From NCBI RefSeq assembly GCF_029407905.1, contig NC_073630.1:50059001-50123000 (forward strand): a stretch of DNA of 64,000 nt, written 5' to 3'. The notes beneath the pieces are model-generated. The model did not search any database. It was given only the letters and a program-made list of their open reading frames with translations, and had not been told where the DNA came from. A program made the translations under genes and the position numbers. This document shows positions 9,895 through 19,637 of the stretch, piece by piece. The DNA comes from Bubalus kerabau. Its lineage: Eukaryota > Chordata > Mammalia > Artiodactyla > Bovidae. Every line of letters starts with the position of its first letter. Positions within the stretch are counted from its first letter, which is position 1.

Positions 9895-10395
9895 TCATAA
9901 ACTGCTGTGTGTAGCACAGACTACATCCCTTTTCCCCCTTCTTATATATAATTGGAGCTCCAATTTTTAATTGGGGGCATGGCTGCCTAGAATTTATGTT
10001 ATATATTTCCAGCCTTCTTTGCAGCTAGACATGGTTCTATGATAAGGTCTGGCCAATGGGGAATAGGCAGAAATGAATATGCAGCTCCTGAGAAGTATCT
10101 TTGCAGAGAAGGAGCATACTCTTTTCTTTCCTTTTCATCTGTCCTCTGGCTAGAATGAAGATATGAGCACTGGAGCTGACGCAGTCATTTTGTACCCTGA
10201 GACAGGTGCCAAAGTTGAATTCGGCTGAAACCTGGATACTAACAGAAATGTGGATCCCTGATGGTCTTAGAATTTATATACTAGCCAGCCCTGGACTGCT
10301 TCCAAAGAAAAATAAATTTATTTTACTAAGCCAATTTTTTTTTTTTTTTTTTTTTGCCATTTGCAACCTAATCCTAACTAAAACAGTGTGGAGTA
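9895..10395 (+). mobile_element. Ancient LTR-type repeat (family uncertain)
   Basis: The layout matches old mammalian LTRs: 'tttgcagctagacatggttctatg' and 'ggccaatgggga' early, and a tail with 'aaaataaatttattttactaagcca' and 'cctaatcctaactaaaaca'. A run of 20 T at 10335-10354 interrupts the tail. I cannot name the family reliably. Confidence 0.45.
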
Positions 10396-10479
10396 GAGTC
10401 TGCATATTTAATTTATGACCTTTTCTCACGTGATTCTTCAACTGCACTCAGGATGCATCATGGGAGCAGTCATTCTCAT

Positions 10480-11150
10480 GCTCATATTTTCCAGCCCCTA
10501 GTGGGTCTGACTCCTTCCCTCCTAGTCAGGGTCTACTGTTCTTCAGGGCCCAACTGCATCCTGTCTCCAAACAGCCTTCTCCAGTTTACAGCCCTCATGG
10601 CTCTGCCTTTTCTTTTAACTGTCATAGTCCTTTTCACTGATCCCACTCATTGGGACTCAATCAGATGGCCTTCTTCTTTCTCAGGTTGAAGATAACTTTC
10701 TGCCCCGTTACTTCACATCTCTCCATCTCCACTGCTCTGTCCTGGTCCAGGTGACCCTTAACTGAAATCCTTACCTTCCCTTTGACTTCTCCCATCCCTT
10801 TTCCATATAAAAGGAAAAGGGTGGTTTTCCTTTTGTCTGGAAAAATGGTGGTTTCAAAACATAGAGGAGGGTACTATTATCTACCTAAAACTCTCCAGCC
10901 CAATCCAGAATGGATAGACTCCCGACTCTCTCCCTGGCTTCACCTTACACTCTTCTCCACCCACTCCCTGGCTCTGTGTGTACCAGATGCACTTTCTTCT
11001 CCCTCCTGTGCCATGCTCCCGGCCCACTCTCTTCCCCAGCACCTTTGCCCACATTGTTCTCTCTGCCCGGGCTGTTCTTTCTGCCTGTTATCTCACCCTT
11101 ACTAATCCCCACCCACTGATGCCACCTTCACAGGGAAATCTCCCCTGGAC
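10480..11150 (+). mobile_element. L2 LINE fragment, diverged
   Basis: Contains pieces of the L2 3' region: 'tccagcccaatccagaatgg', then 'gcacctttgcccacattgttctctctgcccgggctgttctttctgcc' (11040-11086), then 'gatgccaccttcacagggaaatctcccctgg'. The open frames across this segment follow from its C/T-rich composition and are not support for coding. Confidence 0.55.
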
Positions 11151-11339
11151 CCAAACTAGAATGCATTTCCCTGTTGGATGTTTGTATAGCCCACAGGTCT
11201 CATCTTTCACTTACTACACACTTACTGTGGTTTGTGATGTTATGTTTGTGTGGCTGCTGGATCATTATGGGTCACCCCACTAGCCTGAAGGTCCACAAAG
11301 TCCAAGGTCATGTCTTTTTTGCACATCGCTATAGTAACT

Positions 11340-11700
11340 CCTCGCAGCTCGCGTGCCCGTCCCGCACTCGCCTAGCGCCCTCACTCCCGCCGCGCGCGCC
11401 GCCCGCGCCTTTTCTCCGGCCCTCCGCGCCCGCCCCCGCGCGGCCCCCGTGGGGCGTCCCGGGGGACAGGTGGGTGGCTCCGCCCAGGGCCCCGCCGAGG
11501 GGCCGCGAGGCGGCAGCTGCGCCGGGGGCCGTGCGCGGGCGGGTGGGGCCGCGCACGCCCGCCGGGCGTCCGGCGCTCGCGGCCTCTGGGCTGCGGCCGG
11601 CCATCCGGCCCAGGAAACCCGAGCCCGGCCAAGTGTCCCCTCGGCAGGTCCGGCTGCCCGCCCCGCGCCCCCCGCCCGGGGTGCTGTGGCTGGCGGAGGC
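11340..11700. promoter_or_regulatory. CpG island, possible promoter
   Basis: An abrupt GC-rich, CpG-dense block in otherwise AT-rich DNA, not part of any repeat I recognise. CpG appears throughout, with runs such as 'ccgccgcgcgcgccgcccgcgcc' (11387-11409) and several GC-box-like strings (for example GGGGCGTCCC near 11451). A consensus-grade 5' splice donor CAG|GTGGGT lies at 11467-11475 on the plus strand. No TATA box is evident. Open frames of 130-200 codons run through it on both strands, which GC-rich sequence without stops produces by itself; none shows a domain. It may be the promoter and first exon of a gene or lncRNA, or an orphan island. Direction cannot be decided. Confidence 0.75.
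11467..11475 (+). promoter_or_regulatory. Candidate 5' splice donor inside the CpG island
   Basis: CAG|GTGGGT, a near-consensus donor site. It is the strongest plus-strand donor I noticed in the island. Without a transcript or an acceptor partner it remains a candidate. Confidence 0.35.
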
Positions 11701-12141
11701 CTCTCTGCCCCTTTGGGCACCAAGTGCTGGGAAGGACTTTGTGGGGGTCCAGGAGAATCCCCCTAGAACTTGAAGCGCCCCCATCCTCACCCCTGGCCCA
11801 GTGCGGTGAGAAGTGCAAACCATGCTGATGGGCGCAGACCCTCTGACAGCAGGAGAAATCTCAGCCACCTGCAAAACGGCCCCCATCGGGGACGATGCAG
11901 TTGGAGGTGGGGGGCAGTGGGGGGAGGTTCTTCACCGCTTCAGCCATTTTTTTTTTTTCCATCCCAGACTCTGCCCCTGAAGAAGAAAGGGGATGCAGAG
12001 AGACAGAATAAATGAAGGCCCTGGGAACAAGCGCATCCTTGTGTCTGGCTGATACCTGTTGGACTCTTGGGGTATATAGTTCTAGGGCTGCATGTGTGAG
12101 ATACACAATGGATTTCACACTTGTATCCCTGGACTTAAAGG
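11701..12141. other. Sequence downstream of the CpG island
   Basis: GC content falls towards 12 kb. An AATAAA hexamer occurs at 12007-12012 on the plus strand. No exon or repeat recognised. Confidence 0.4.
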
Positions 12142-12216
12142 ACAAGAACTTGAGCAAATTCCTGGGAGACAGTGGAGGGCAGGAAGGCCTGGCGGGCTAC
12201 AGTCCAATGAGGTTGA
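12142..12216 (+). mobile_element. BovB 3' end fragment
   Basis: 'cttgagcaaattcctgggagacag' and 'ggaaggcctggcgggctacagtcc' match the last part of BovB. Only about 75 bp remain. Confidence 0.65.
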
Positions 12217-12218
12217 AC

Positions 12219-12290
12219 AATATATATATATATATATAATGAGATGCATATATAGATGTGTATATATTATAAGAGATATATACATCATGA
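12219..12290 (+). repeat. (TA)n and AT-rich simple repeat
   Basis: An uninterrupted TA run at 12221-12238, then 'atatatagatgtgtatatatta' and similar degenerate AT repeats, between a BovB end and a Bov-A piece. Confidence 0.9.
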
Positions 12291-12291
12291 C

Positions 12292-12416
12292 GGAGAAGGC
12301 AATGGCACCCCACTCCAGTACTCTTGCCTAGAAAATCCCATGGACGGAGGAGCCTGGTAGGCTGCAGTCCACGGGTCGCTAAGAGGCGGACAGGACTGAG
12401 AGACTTCACTTTCACT
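12292..12416 (+). mobile_element. Bov-A-type SINE monomer
   Basis: Single monomer from 'ggagaaggcaatggcacccc' to 'gagagacttcactttcactt'. The second monomer of a full Bov-A2 is missing. Confidence 0.85.
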
Positions 12417-12464
12417 TATAGTAACTCCTCAGTCCTCAATCAAAGGATCTGGCATGTTCCTCAT

Positions 12465-12590
12465 AAAACCTCAAGAAGTAATAATTATCTCTTGCTAGAG
12501 TTTCCTTTTGCAGATGAGGAAGGTAAGTCGCAAAGAGATTAGAAATACAGTATCAGTATTCAGACCCAGGTAAGATTGGTGCCAAGACCT
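12465..12590 (-). mobile_element. MIR SINE fragment
   Basis: Antisense core with 'ccttttgcagatgaggaagg' and 'agacccaggtaag'. Confidence 0.55.
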
Positions 12591-12594
12591 ACAC

Positions 12595-13085
12595 TCATTT
12601 CATTCCACGACTAGGTGAAAATACCACCTAACAATTCTCTGAGTCTGATGAGAGCAGGGACCAACAACTGACTAACTCCCACCTCCTCTGGTCCTCAGCA
12701 CAGTTGGGAGGGGCTGTGGGTCGTTAAGGGCCTGACTCTCAGAATGGAATTTCATGGTGGATCACAAACACTGGGTGAGATACTCAGCAAGAAGACAGAA
12801 TAAGCTTATAATTTTCCCATCCTTCCTTAGGATCTCCCAGGACCACTCAGAGCAGGACATCCAGAGATTAGCATGCCAGGACCCCGGCACGTGTCTTTAC
12901 TGTGTCATCTCCATGATCTGGCCTCAGTCGGACTCCACCCTTGACCTTCACGGTCTGAATTTCCGTATCCTCATTCATGAAGTTCTGATTATCATGGGAA
13001 CCTCACAGGGTCATGAGAGGATCCCATGGGATGGGGTATGTGTATGAAAGTTCTGTCTAAACTCTGGAGAGATTGTGTGAGTGAT
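12595..13085. other. Single-copy-looking sequence
   Basis: About 490 bp with no recognised repeat. An open frame at 12754-13047 has no domain or splice support. Confidence 0.4.
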
Positions 13086-13089
13086 TAAA

Positions 13090-13215
13090 ACACCATTACT
13101 GAGCATGAACTCTCCCTTAGGTGATTCATTCTACCATTTCTGTTCCTCACACACCGTGTGAGGTGGCTTCAATCATTCCGTTGTACCCATGAGGGAACTC
13201 AGAGTCCTAGGAATT
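13090..13215 (-). mobile_element. MIR-type SINE fragment
   Basis: Antisense MIR theme: 'tgtgaggtggcttcaatcattc' followed by 'cccatgagggaactcagag'. Highly diverged. Confidence 0.45.
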
Positions 13216-14030
13216 AGATCTGCTGCTCCTCCTTGGAGTGTCCCCCAGTTACATGCCAGAGTCCTCAAGCAGAGGCACCTGCACGCCATTCTAGCTGCCA
13301 TTCCCCCCGGGCATCTATCACTTTACCTCCCATCCTAGTCCCACTGTGGACGTGTGCTACCCATGCAGCCGCTGGAATCCCACCATGAGGACACCACTGG
13401 CCATGGAAAGGATAGTGTTTCCATTTAACCCTGCAGTGGCCAGTGCTTGGTCCAAAGTGGGAAGCCAACACCCAAATGGCTCTGTTTGGAACAAAACCTC
13501 AGAAAACCTTCTATGAAAACTCTTCATCACCTCCAGTCCTCGAATCCCGTCCAACGGCTGCCCTGACCCTGCATCTCCCTATCTCCCACTCTCCTGCTGT
13601 GCTCCCCCACCCAAAGGCCTTTCTCTTCCCAGAGATAAAAGATGGCCCCCAGAGATCTTAGTGGCTGCAAAGAGCTGAATGCGCCTCCCTGAGGTGGTGG
13701 GAGGTCTGTGACCAACCTCTGCCAGCTGAATGTCCTGCTCCCTTATTGTCATTATTCTGGAAGATGTTCCAGTTATGCCAGCTGCTGCACACCATTAGGT
13801 CACTAAAAACCCAGGGTTCACATGCCTCAGAGGTGTGGGGCCCCAGCAACACTGCTCTTCCGGGAACCTCTTAGAGAGTTGTGCCTGCTGGTATCTGCTC
13901 CACCCACGTGTCCCCTCGATATTTGGAGATTGTAACAGCTACTGAATCCATTAAATGACCCCAAAGTGAAAGCCATCGGAAGCACAAGTGGCTTGAAATG
14001 TTTAAGCACCATACTGCTGATCTGGCCTCA
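13216..14030. other. Single-copy-looking sequence
   Basis: About 800 bp without recognised repeats. Overlapping small open frames on both strands give no evidence of coding. Confidence 0.4.
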
Positions 14031-14034
14031 TCAC

Positions 14035-14100
14035 TGCCAAAAGTAGGGTCAGAACAGAACTCTTGATCTCAGCCCTCTTCATGGCCCAATACACTATAGG
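14035..14100 (-). mobile_element. Possible MIR fragment
   Basis: 'agggtcagaacagaactcttgatctcag...atacacta' resembles the head of an antisense MIR. Short and diverged. Confidence 0.3.
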
Positions 14101-14284
14101 AGAAATGGCAGATTTAAGAATTAAAAGGTATCATTTCTATGCCTGTCAGTAATAAAAGCTTGGATTGGAAATTCAGGTATCTTAGAATGGTACTAGCGGT
14201 CACAGAATACTTACATTACACTTCCAGGCTCAAAGCTTACGCTGCGGTGCTGTAATTTGCCTTCCTTCTGGCTCCCCAGAGGAG

Positions 14285-14434
14285 GGTGGGTGTTCTGAGC
14301 TCCCTGAGGGCAGGGCCTTGCAGGACACATTTGCTGCAATTATATCTCCAGCTGTTCCTGCAATATTTAGTGCATTGTAAGCATTCACTAAATGACTGCT
14401 GGGTAAATGCATGAACAGATGGAAGGATTCGGTA
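14285..14434 (+). mobile_element. L2 LINE 3' end
   Basis: 'gagctccctgagggcagggcc' followed by 'tatctccagctgttcctgcaatatttagtgc' and 'attcactaaatgactgctg' is the L2 3' terminus. A BovB copy inserted at its end. Confidence 0.6.
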
Positions 14435-14440
14435 TCATTT

Positions 14441-14579
14441 CGGTCGCTCAGTCGTCTGACTCTGCGGCTGCATGGACTGCAGCACGCCAGGCTTCCCGGT
14501 CCATCACCAACTCCCGGAGCTTTCTCACACTCATGTCCATCGAGTCGGTGATACCATCCAACCATCTCATCCTCTGTTG
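14441..14579 (-). mobile_element. BovB 3' end, antisense
   Basis: Complement of the BovB 3' terminus: 'cggtcgctcagtcg', 'atggactgcagcacgccagg', 'tccatcaccaactcccggag', 'ctcatgtccatcgagtcggtgat', 'ccatctcatcctctgt'. The hexamer TCATTT lies at its left border (14435-14440) and again at 14583-14588, consistent with a short TSD. Confidence 0.85.
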
Positions 14580-14588
14580 ATGTCATTT

Positions 14589-14757
14589 AAATGACTCTGA
14601 TGCTGGGAAAGTTTGAGGGCAGGAGGACAAAGGGCGACAGAGGATGAGATGACTGGATGGCATCACTGACTCAATGGACATAAGTTTGAGCAAACTCTGG
14701 GAGATTGTGAAGGACAGGGAAGCCTGGCGTGCTGTGACTGAACAACAACAACAACAA
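14589..14757 (+). mobile_element. BovB 3' end, sense, back to back with the antisense copy
   Basis: 'ctctgatgctgggaaagtttgagggcagg' through 'ggaagcctggcgtgctg' and an (AAC) tail. It is flanked by a perfect 9-bp TSD ATGTCATTT (14580-14588 and 14758-14766). That shows an insertion separate from the antisense copy immediately to its left. Confidence 0.88.
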
Positions 14758-14929
14758 ATGTCATTTTACCATTCTTATAGAAAGAAGAAAATTTTGGAGT
14801 CTGAAGCTGTGAGATCTTCAAGTCTAGACGGCATCATCTTCCTTACTTTTTTTGTGATATAACTGTTCTGACAACTCAAGTCTCTTCAATGAAGGGTTCT
14901 TTTTAAGCCATTAATAATATAGCAGCAAC

Positions 14930-15060
14930 AACAAAAGCTACATAATAGCTAACAGAGATTGACTTCTGTTTCATGAGCTTTATAAACATTGATTCATGTA
15001 ATCCTCACATTAACCCCTGAGGGAGGAACTACTATGACCCCCGTTTTCCAGATAGCAACT
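14930..15060 (-). mobile_element. MIR SINE fragment
   Basis: 'cattgattcatgtaatcctcacattaacccctgagg' then 'cccccgttttccagatag' is an antisense MIR core. Confidence 0.7.
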
Positions 15061-15395
15061 TCCCCCAAGACCAGAACAGAAAAGGAATGCTTTCCACTAA
15101 AGTTGTTCCTTACCTTCTTTGGCTCAAAAATCCTCCTTTAGAAATCTGAGGTTATGAGTTTCCACGTAAGGGAAAAACGTGCACTCCTCAAAACACACCG
15201 TGGTGCACAGTTTCAAAAAGTGTAGGAACCTGCCAAAATCTATTCATAAACTGTAGGTTAATAACCAGTGTGACAATATCCTTAGGCTCTGGAATCAGAC
15301 ACTCCTTGTTTATTTCTCTTTTTAAAAACTATTCATTGTTAATTGAGAACTAATACTAGAATACATGTTCTTTAGTGAAAATCCAAATATCAGAA
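15061..15395. other. Unassigned sequence
   Basis: About 330 bp between a MIR and a Bov-tA. Nothing recognised. Confidence 0.35.
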
Positions 15396-15603
15396 TGTGT
15401 GCTTAATTGCTCAGTCTTGTCTGGCTTTGCAACCCTGTGGACTATAGTCCGCCAAGCTCCTCTGTATATAGGGATTCTCCAGGCAAGAACACTGGAATGA
15501 GTTGCCGTTCCCTCCTCCAGGGGATCTTCCCAACCCAGGAATTGAACTCAGGTCTCCTGCATTGCAGATGGATTCTTTACCAGCTGAGCCACAAGGGAAG
15601 CCC
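15396..15603 (-). mobile_element. Bov-tA SINE
   Basis: Antisense copy from 'tgtgtgcttaattgctcagt' to 'gagccacaagggaagccc', including the complement of the internal promoter-like 'cccaggaattgaac'. Confidence 0.9.
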
Positions 15604-15679
15604 AACGATAATTTAAACTACAAGCCAGCCATCAGAGGTAATATCTAAATTACCTTTGACCAGTTAATTCCAGGTCCCT

Positions 15680-16323
15680 TCTTAGAAGTAACCATTGCTA
15701 CCAGTTCACTTTATATCCACTTTCTATACATTAAATACCTATCTATGTATCCATGGAAATTACTTGGTATGGTTGTATGTTATCTCGGAATCTACAAGAG
15801 CTATATTGTATTGCATCTTTTTCCCCTGCAACTTGCTTTTTTTCTCACTTAAGAATCATCTTGGAGGTTTTTCAGCCTATATAGATTGGCTGCCATATCT
15901 TTTTAAGCTACTGTGTGGTACTCCACAGTGTGGACATAGCACAGTATTACCATTTTCTTACTAAGTGACTTTTTAGATTGTTTCTAGATTTTTGCTCTTA
16001 CAAAGTTGCAGTGAATACATTTATAAATACTTCTTAAGCATGTAAACAGGTGTTTGTCTTGAAGAATACCAAAATTCTGGGATTACTGGGTCATAGAATA
16101 TGTGCACTTTTAAATATCAAAAACTACCACCAAATTTCCCTGGAAAGTGACAGTGCTAATTTGAACCCCTCCAAAAAATGTACATAATCCATTATTTATT
16201 CACATTCAATCATTACCTTTACCAGTCATTTCAGTTTTCCCTAATGTGAGAGGTGAACAAAGGTATCTTGTTTTATTTTGCAGTTTTGATTACTAGTGAT
16301 GTCGAACATCTTTTTGTATTATA
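15680..16323 (-). mobile_element. L1M-type LINE, antisense (part 1, split by BovB)
   Basis: Antisense landmarks of an old L1 3' half: 'gctactgtgtggtactccacag', 'gcagtgaatacatttat', 'ttctgggattactgggtcat', 'tgattactagtgatgtcgaacatctttt'. The same element resumes after the BovB copy at 17514. Confidence 0.75.
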
Positions 16324-17513
16324 TTAATCTAGTTTTAGAAAAAGCAGAGGAACCAGAGATCAAATTGCCAACATCCACTGGATCATCGAAAAAGCAAAGA
16401 GTTCCAGAAAAACATCTATTTCTGCTTTATTGACTATGCCAAAGCCTTTGACTGTGTGGATCACAAGAAACTCTGGAAAATTCTGAAAGAGATGGGAATA
16501 CCAGACCACCTGACCTGCCTCTTGAGAAACCTGTATTCAGGTCAGGAAGCAACAGTTAGAACTGGACATGGAACAACAGACTGGTTCCAAATAGGAAAAG
16601 GAGTACGTCAAGGCTGTATATTGTCACCCTGCTTATTTAACTTATACGCAGAGTACATCATGAGAAACACTGGACTGGAAGAAACACAAGCTGGAATCAA
16701 GATTGTCGGGAGAAATATCCATAACCTCAGATATGAAGATGACACCACCCTTATGGCAGAAAGTGAAGAGGAACTCAAAAGCTTCTTGATGAAAGTGAAA
16801 GAGGAGAGTGAAAAAGTTGCCTTAAAGCTCAACGTTCAGAAAACTAAGATCATGGCATCTGGTCCCATCACTTCATGGGAAAGAGATGGAGAAACAGTGG
16901 AAACAGTGTCAGACTTTATTTTTGGGGGCTCCAAAACCACTGCAGATGGTGATTGCAGCCATGAAATTAAAAGACACTTACTCCTTGGAAGGAAAGTTAT
17001 GACCAAGCTAGATAGCATATTGAAAAGCAGAGATATTACTTTGCCGACAAAGGTCTGTCTAGTCAAGTTTTTCCAGTGGTCATGAATGGATGTGAGAGTT
17101 GGACTGTGAAGAAAGCTGAGCACTGAAGAATTGATGCTTTTGAACTGTGGTGTTGGAGAAGACTCTTGAGAGTCCCTTGGACAGCAAGGAGATCCAACCA
17201 GTCCATCCTAAAGGACATCAGTCCTGGGTGTTCATTGGAAGGACTGATGCTGAAGTTGAAACTCCAATACTTTGGCCACCTCATGCGAAGAGTTGACTCA
17301 TTGGAAAAGACCCTGATGCCAGGAGGGATTGGGGGCAGGAGGAGAAGGGGACAACAGAGGATGAGATTGCTGGATGGCATCACCGACTTGATGGACATGA
17401 GTTTGAGTGAACTCCCGGAGTTGGTGATGGACAGGGAGGCCTGGTGTGCTGCGATTCATGGGGTCACAAAGAGTCGGACACAACTGAACGACTGAACTGA
17501 ACTGAACTGAATC
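16324..17513 (+). mobile_element. BovB (RTE-type) LINE, 5'-truncated
   Basis: About 1.19 kb of BovB covering much of the reverse transcriptase and the whole 3' end, finishing in the (ACTGA/ACTGAA) repeats that close BovB ('gaacgactgaactgaactg'). It interrupts an antisense L1M whose two halves sit at 15680-16323 and 17514-17660, so it is the younger of the two. The TSD is too short to define (possibly AATC). It contains the longest BovB frame in the window. Confidence 0.93.
16406..17085 (+). pseudogene. BovB reverse transcriptase remnant with altered catalytic motif
   Basis: RT palm motif A is visible just upstream of the first Met as FIDYAKAFD. Later come the GVRQGCILSPCLFNLY block (RT motif B region) and LRYEDDTTLM, the motif C. 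RTE/BovB reverse transcriptases carry YADD at motif C; here it is YEDD (codons at 16732-16743), so Ala is replaced by Glu next to the catalytic Asp pair. A one-base shift near 16400 separates the upstream part, the N-terminal endonuclease is missing and the frame ends at 17085. From this I infer a dead copy. The many frames on the minus strand here are shadows. Confidence 0.88.
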
Positions 17514-17660
17514 ATTTGTATTTTTTTCCTCTTGTGAATTACCTGCTCATTTTTCTATGCATTTTCTTCTTGCCATTGATTTATGAGCTCTCTCTTATAT
17601 TCTGATACTAAAATTTGTTAACCATGTTATAAATATTTTCTCCCCATCTATTTATTGTGA
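17514..17660 (-). mobile_element. L1M-type LINE, antisense (part 2)
   Basis: Continues the L1M interrupted at 16323: 'atttgtatttttttcctcttgtgaattacctgctcat' and 'ttgatttatgagctctc' follow in consensus order. Confidence 0.65.
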
Positions 17661-17689
17661 TTGTAATTTACATACCTGGCTTAAATTCC

Positions 17690-17880
17690 TGGCACTAACA
17701 CTGACTTCTGGATGACTTGAAAAAAATACTTACCTCTCTGAGCCTGCAAGTCCTTACCTGTGAAATAAAGTGCCATTCACCTTTAGGGCTGTGGTCAGGA
17801 TTAAGTGAGATAATGACTGAAAATGCTTGATTTGGTGCCTGGCATAAAATAAGTGCTCAAATAAATGCTTACATATATAT
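17690..17880 (+). mobile_element. MIR SINE
   Basis: Nearly complete MIR: 'acttacctctctgagcctgcaag', 'gtgaaataaagtgcc', 'gctgtggtcaggattaagtgagataatg', 'ggtgcctggcataaaataagtgctcaaataaatg'. Confidence 0.82.
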
Positions 17881-18684
17881 TATGAATATTCATTGCTAAT
17901 ATTTAAAAGATTCCTCAATGAATGAGCAAAAATAATGCCTACCTTCAGACTTTTACCCAGTGGTTTTAGGGTTTTGACCTGTTTTCTACAGGAAAACAAA
18001 AATGAAAGTCTGCTTTTAGGATGAATGGTGCAAAAGCATCACATCAGATTTTTGTTTATAACTTCTATAATAGGTCTGTTTTATTTTCACGTCCAGTCAG
18101 TGTTGTAGAAATCAAACTGTTATCACAGCAAGGGAAAGCCTGAACAGAAGTAAAATTGTCTTTATTGAAAAAACTGTTTAAAGCAAATGTATAAAGACAT
18201 TTTTCACAACAGCTCAGAAAGAGGCAGAGGCATCCTGTCTTCTTACCACTGTTAACACCTACAACATTACTGCTCTTAAAACTATTCATTTGTTCCTATA
18301 GGTCAAACAGCTTCTTCTGAATCTGAATGATCATAAGACTATCTGTATAGCTTTACTCTACAGGTCACAGACCAGCTCATGAACTTGATTCCACATACTC
18401 TCTGTCCCAGATCCGCCATACGCTTCTAGAATAGGTAGGACAGGAATAACTATTTCCTCCAAACTTCCAAATAAAGAAACAGAAGTTCTGACGGCAAAGA
18501 CGTCTCTGAATTTCCCAATCTGACTCAGAGTCCACTCCTAGGCACCTGTATCCCTCTGTCAAACCATGTTCAAGTCAAGTATATAAGTCTTTTCTTCAGT
18601 AAATGAGCTCTGATGTGTTTCTTATGAACAGAAATTCTACCTTTGCTCTGTGCATCTTTAATACCTGCCTAGCATGAATGCATA
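17881..18684. other. Single-copy-looking sequence
   Basis: About 800 bp AT-rich sequence with no recognised repeat or gene. Confidence 0.4.
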
Positions 18685-18800
18685 CATGGATGGATATCAA
18701 AGGCTCATGCTGTATGATTCCATTTATATGACATTCTTTAAAGACAAAATGTTAGTTATGGAGACTAGACTCCATGGATACATCCACCCATGGATGGATA
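18685..18800 (-). repeat. Short inverted local copy flanked by 12-bp direct repeats
   Basis: The 12-mer CATGGATGGATA stands at 18685-18696 and 18789-18800. Between them, about 76 of 92 bp (from 18697) are the reverse complement of 19277-19352, with only three differences by my alignment. The downstream partner is part of an old antisense L1M, yet the two copies agree far better than two independent L1M copies would. No poly(A) is present. It looks like a templated insertion made after the L1M was already in place. Confidence 0.75.
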
Positions 18801-18975
18801 GATGTATGTCATACATGCTAAAAAGTGGTACCCAGGTTTCCATAAACCATATAGAGCACTTTTCTAGATGTATTAGCAAAAATTTTTAATATCTGAACTG
18901 ATCATATAGTATAAAAGACTTTGGGGGATGTATGTATAGAGTTTTTTGAAGTTTAGAATATGTATAGATTCATAT

Positions 18976-19158
18976 GGGCTTCCCAGGTAGCTCAGTGATA
19001 AAGAATCTGCCAGTAATGCACGAAAACACAGGCTTGATCCCTGGGTCAGAAAGATCCAATGGAGAAGGAAATGGTAGCCCACTTCAGTATTCCTGTCCCT
19101 GAAATCCCATGGACACAGGGGCCTGGTATCCAGTCCATAGGGTTGCAAAGAGTCAGAC
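18976..19158 (+). mobile_element. Bov-tA SINE
   Basis: Starts 'gggcttcccaggtagctcag' and ends 'gcaaagagtcagac'; perfect 12-bp TSD ATAGATTCATAT at 18964-18975 and 19159-19170. Confidence 0.94.
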
Positions 19159-19194
19159 ATAGATTCATATATTCACTGCCTCAATCAAGTAATA

Positions 19195-19637
19195 GAAATA
19201 TTCAACTGTCACTAAAAATTCCCTCTCATTGCCTTTTATAGTCACCTCCTCCCTTCCCCAGCCCCTGGCATCTACTGAGTCTAGTCTCCATAACTAACAT
19301 TTTGTCTTTCAAGAATGTCATATAAATGGAATCATACAGTATAAGCCTTTGATATTCTTTTCTTTCATTCAGTGTACTGCATTGGGGGTTCATTCTTGTT
19401 ATGTGTATCAATAATTTGTTCCTTTTTTTGGACTGAGAAATACTCCTTTGAGTGCCTGAACCACAGAGACTTTATCCACTCACCATTAGACTGCTTCCAG
19501 TTTAGGACAACTACGAGTAGAGCTGCTGTGAACACTGAAGTCCAGGTTTTTATGTGAACCTAAGTTTTCATTTCTCTAGGGCAAATTCCCAGGAATGGTG
19601 TTGCTGAGTCTTATGGTAAGTGTATATTCAACTTTTT
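19195..19637 (-). mobile_element. L1M-type LINE, antisense (host of the large L1)
   Basis: Antisense 3' UTR themes: 'ccccagcccctggcatctactgag', 'gtcatataaatggaatcatacag', 'gggcaaattcccaggaatggtgttgctgagtc'. It resumes at 29881 after the large L1 insertion ('attaccaaactattttccacagaggctg'). Confidence 0.75.

Noticed and set aside
11174..11886. Overlapping frames of 137-199 codons on both strands as protein-coding genes
   Set aside because: GC-rich sequence has few stop codons, so long frames arise in several phases at once. No frame shows a domain, and they contradict each other. I kept the CpG island and not a CDS.
14435..14766. Twin-primed inversion of a single BovB copy
   Set aside because: Twin priming inverts a different, upstream segment; here both arms contain the same 3' end, and a separate 9-bp TSD surrounds the sense arm. 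Two insertions explain it better.
16456..17085. A host gene encoding a 209-residue protein
   Set aside because: The translation is BovB reverse transcriptase with an altered motif C and no endonuclease; it is a retrotransposon remnant.
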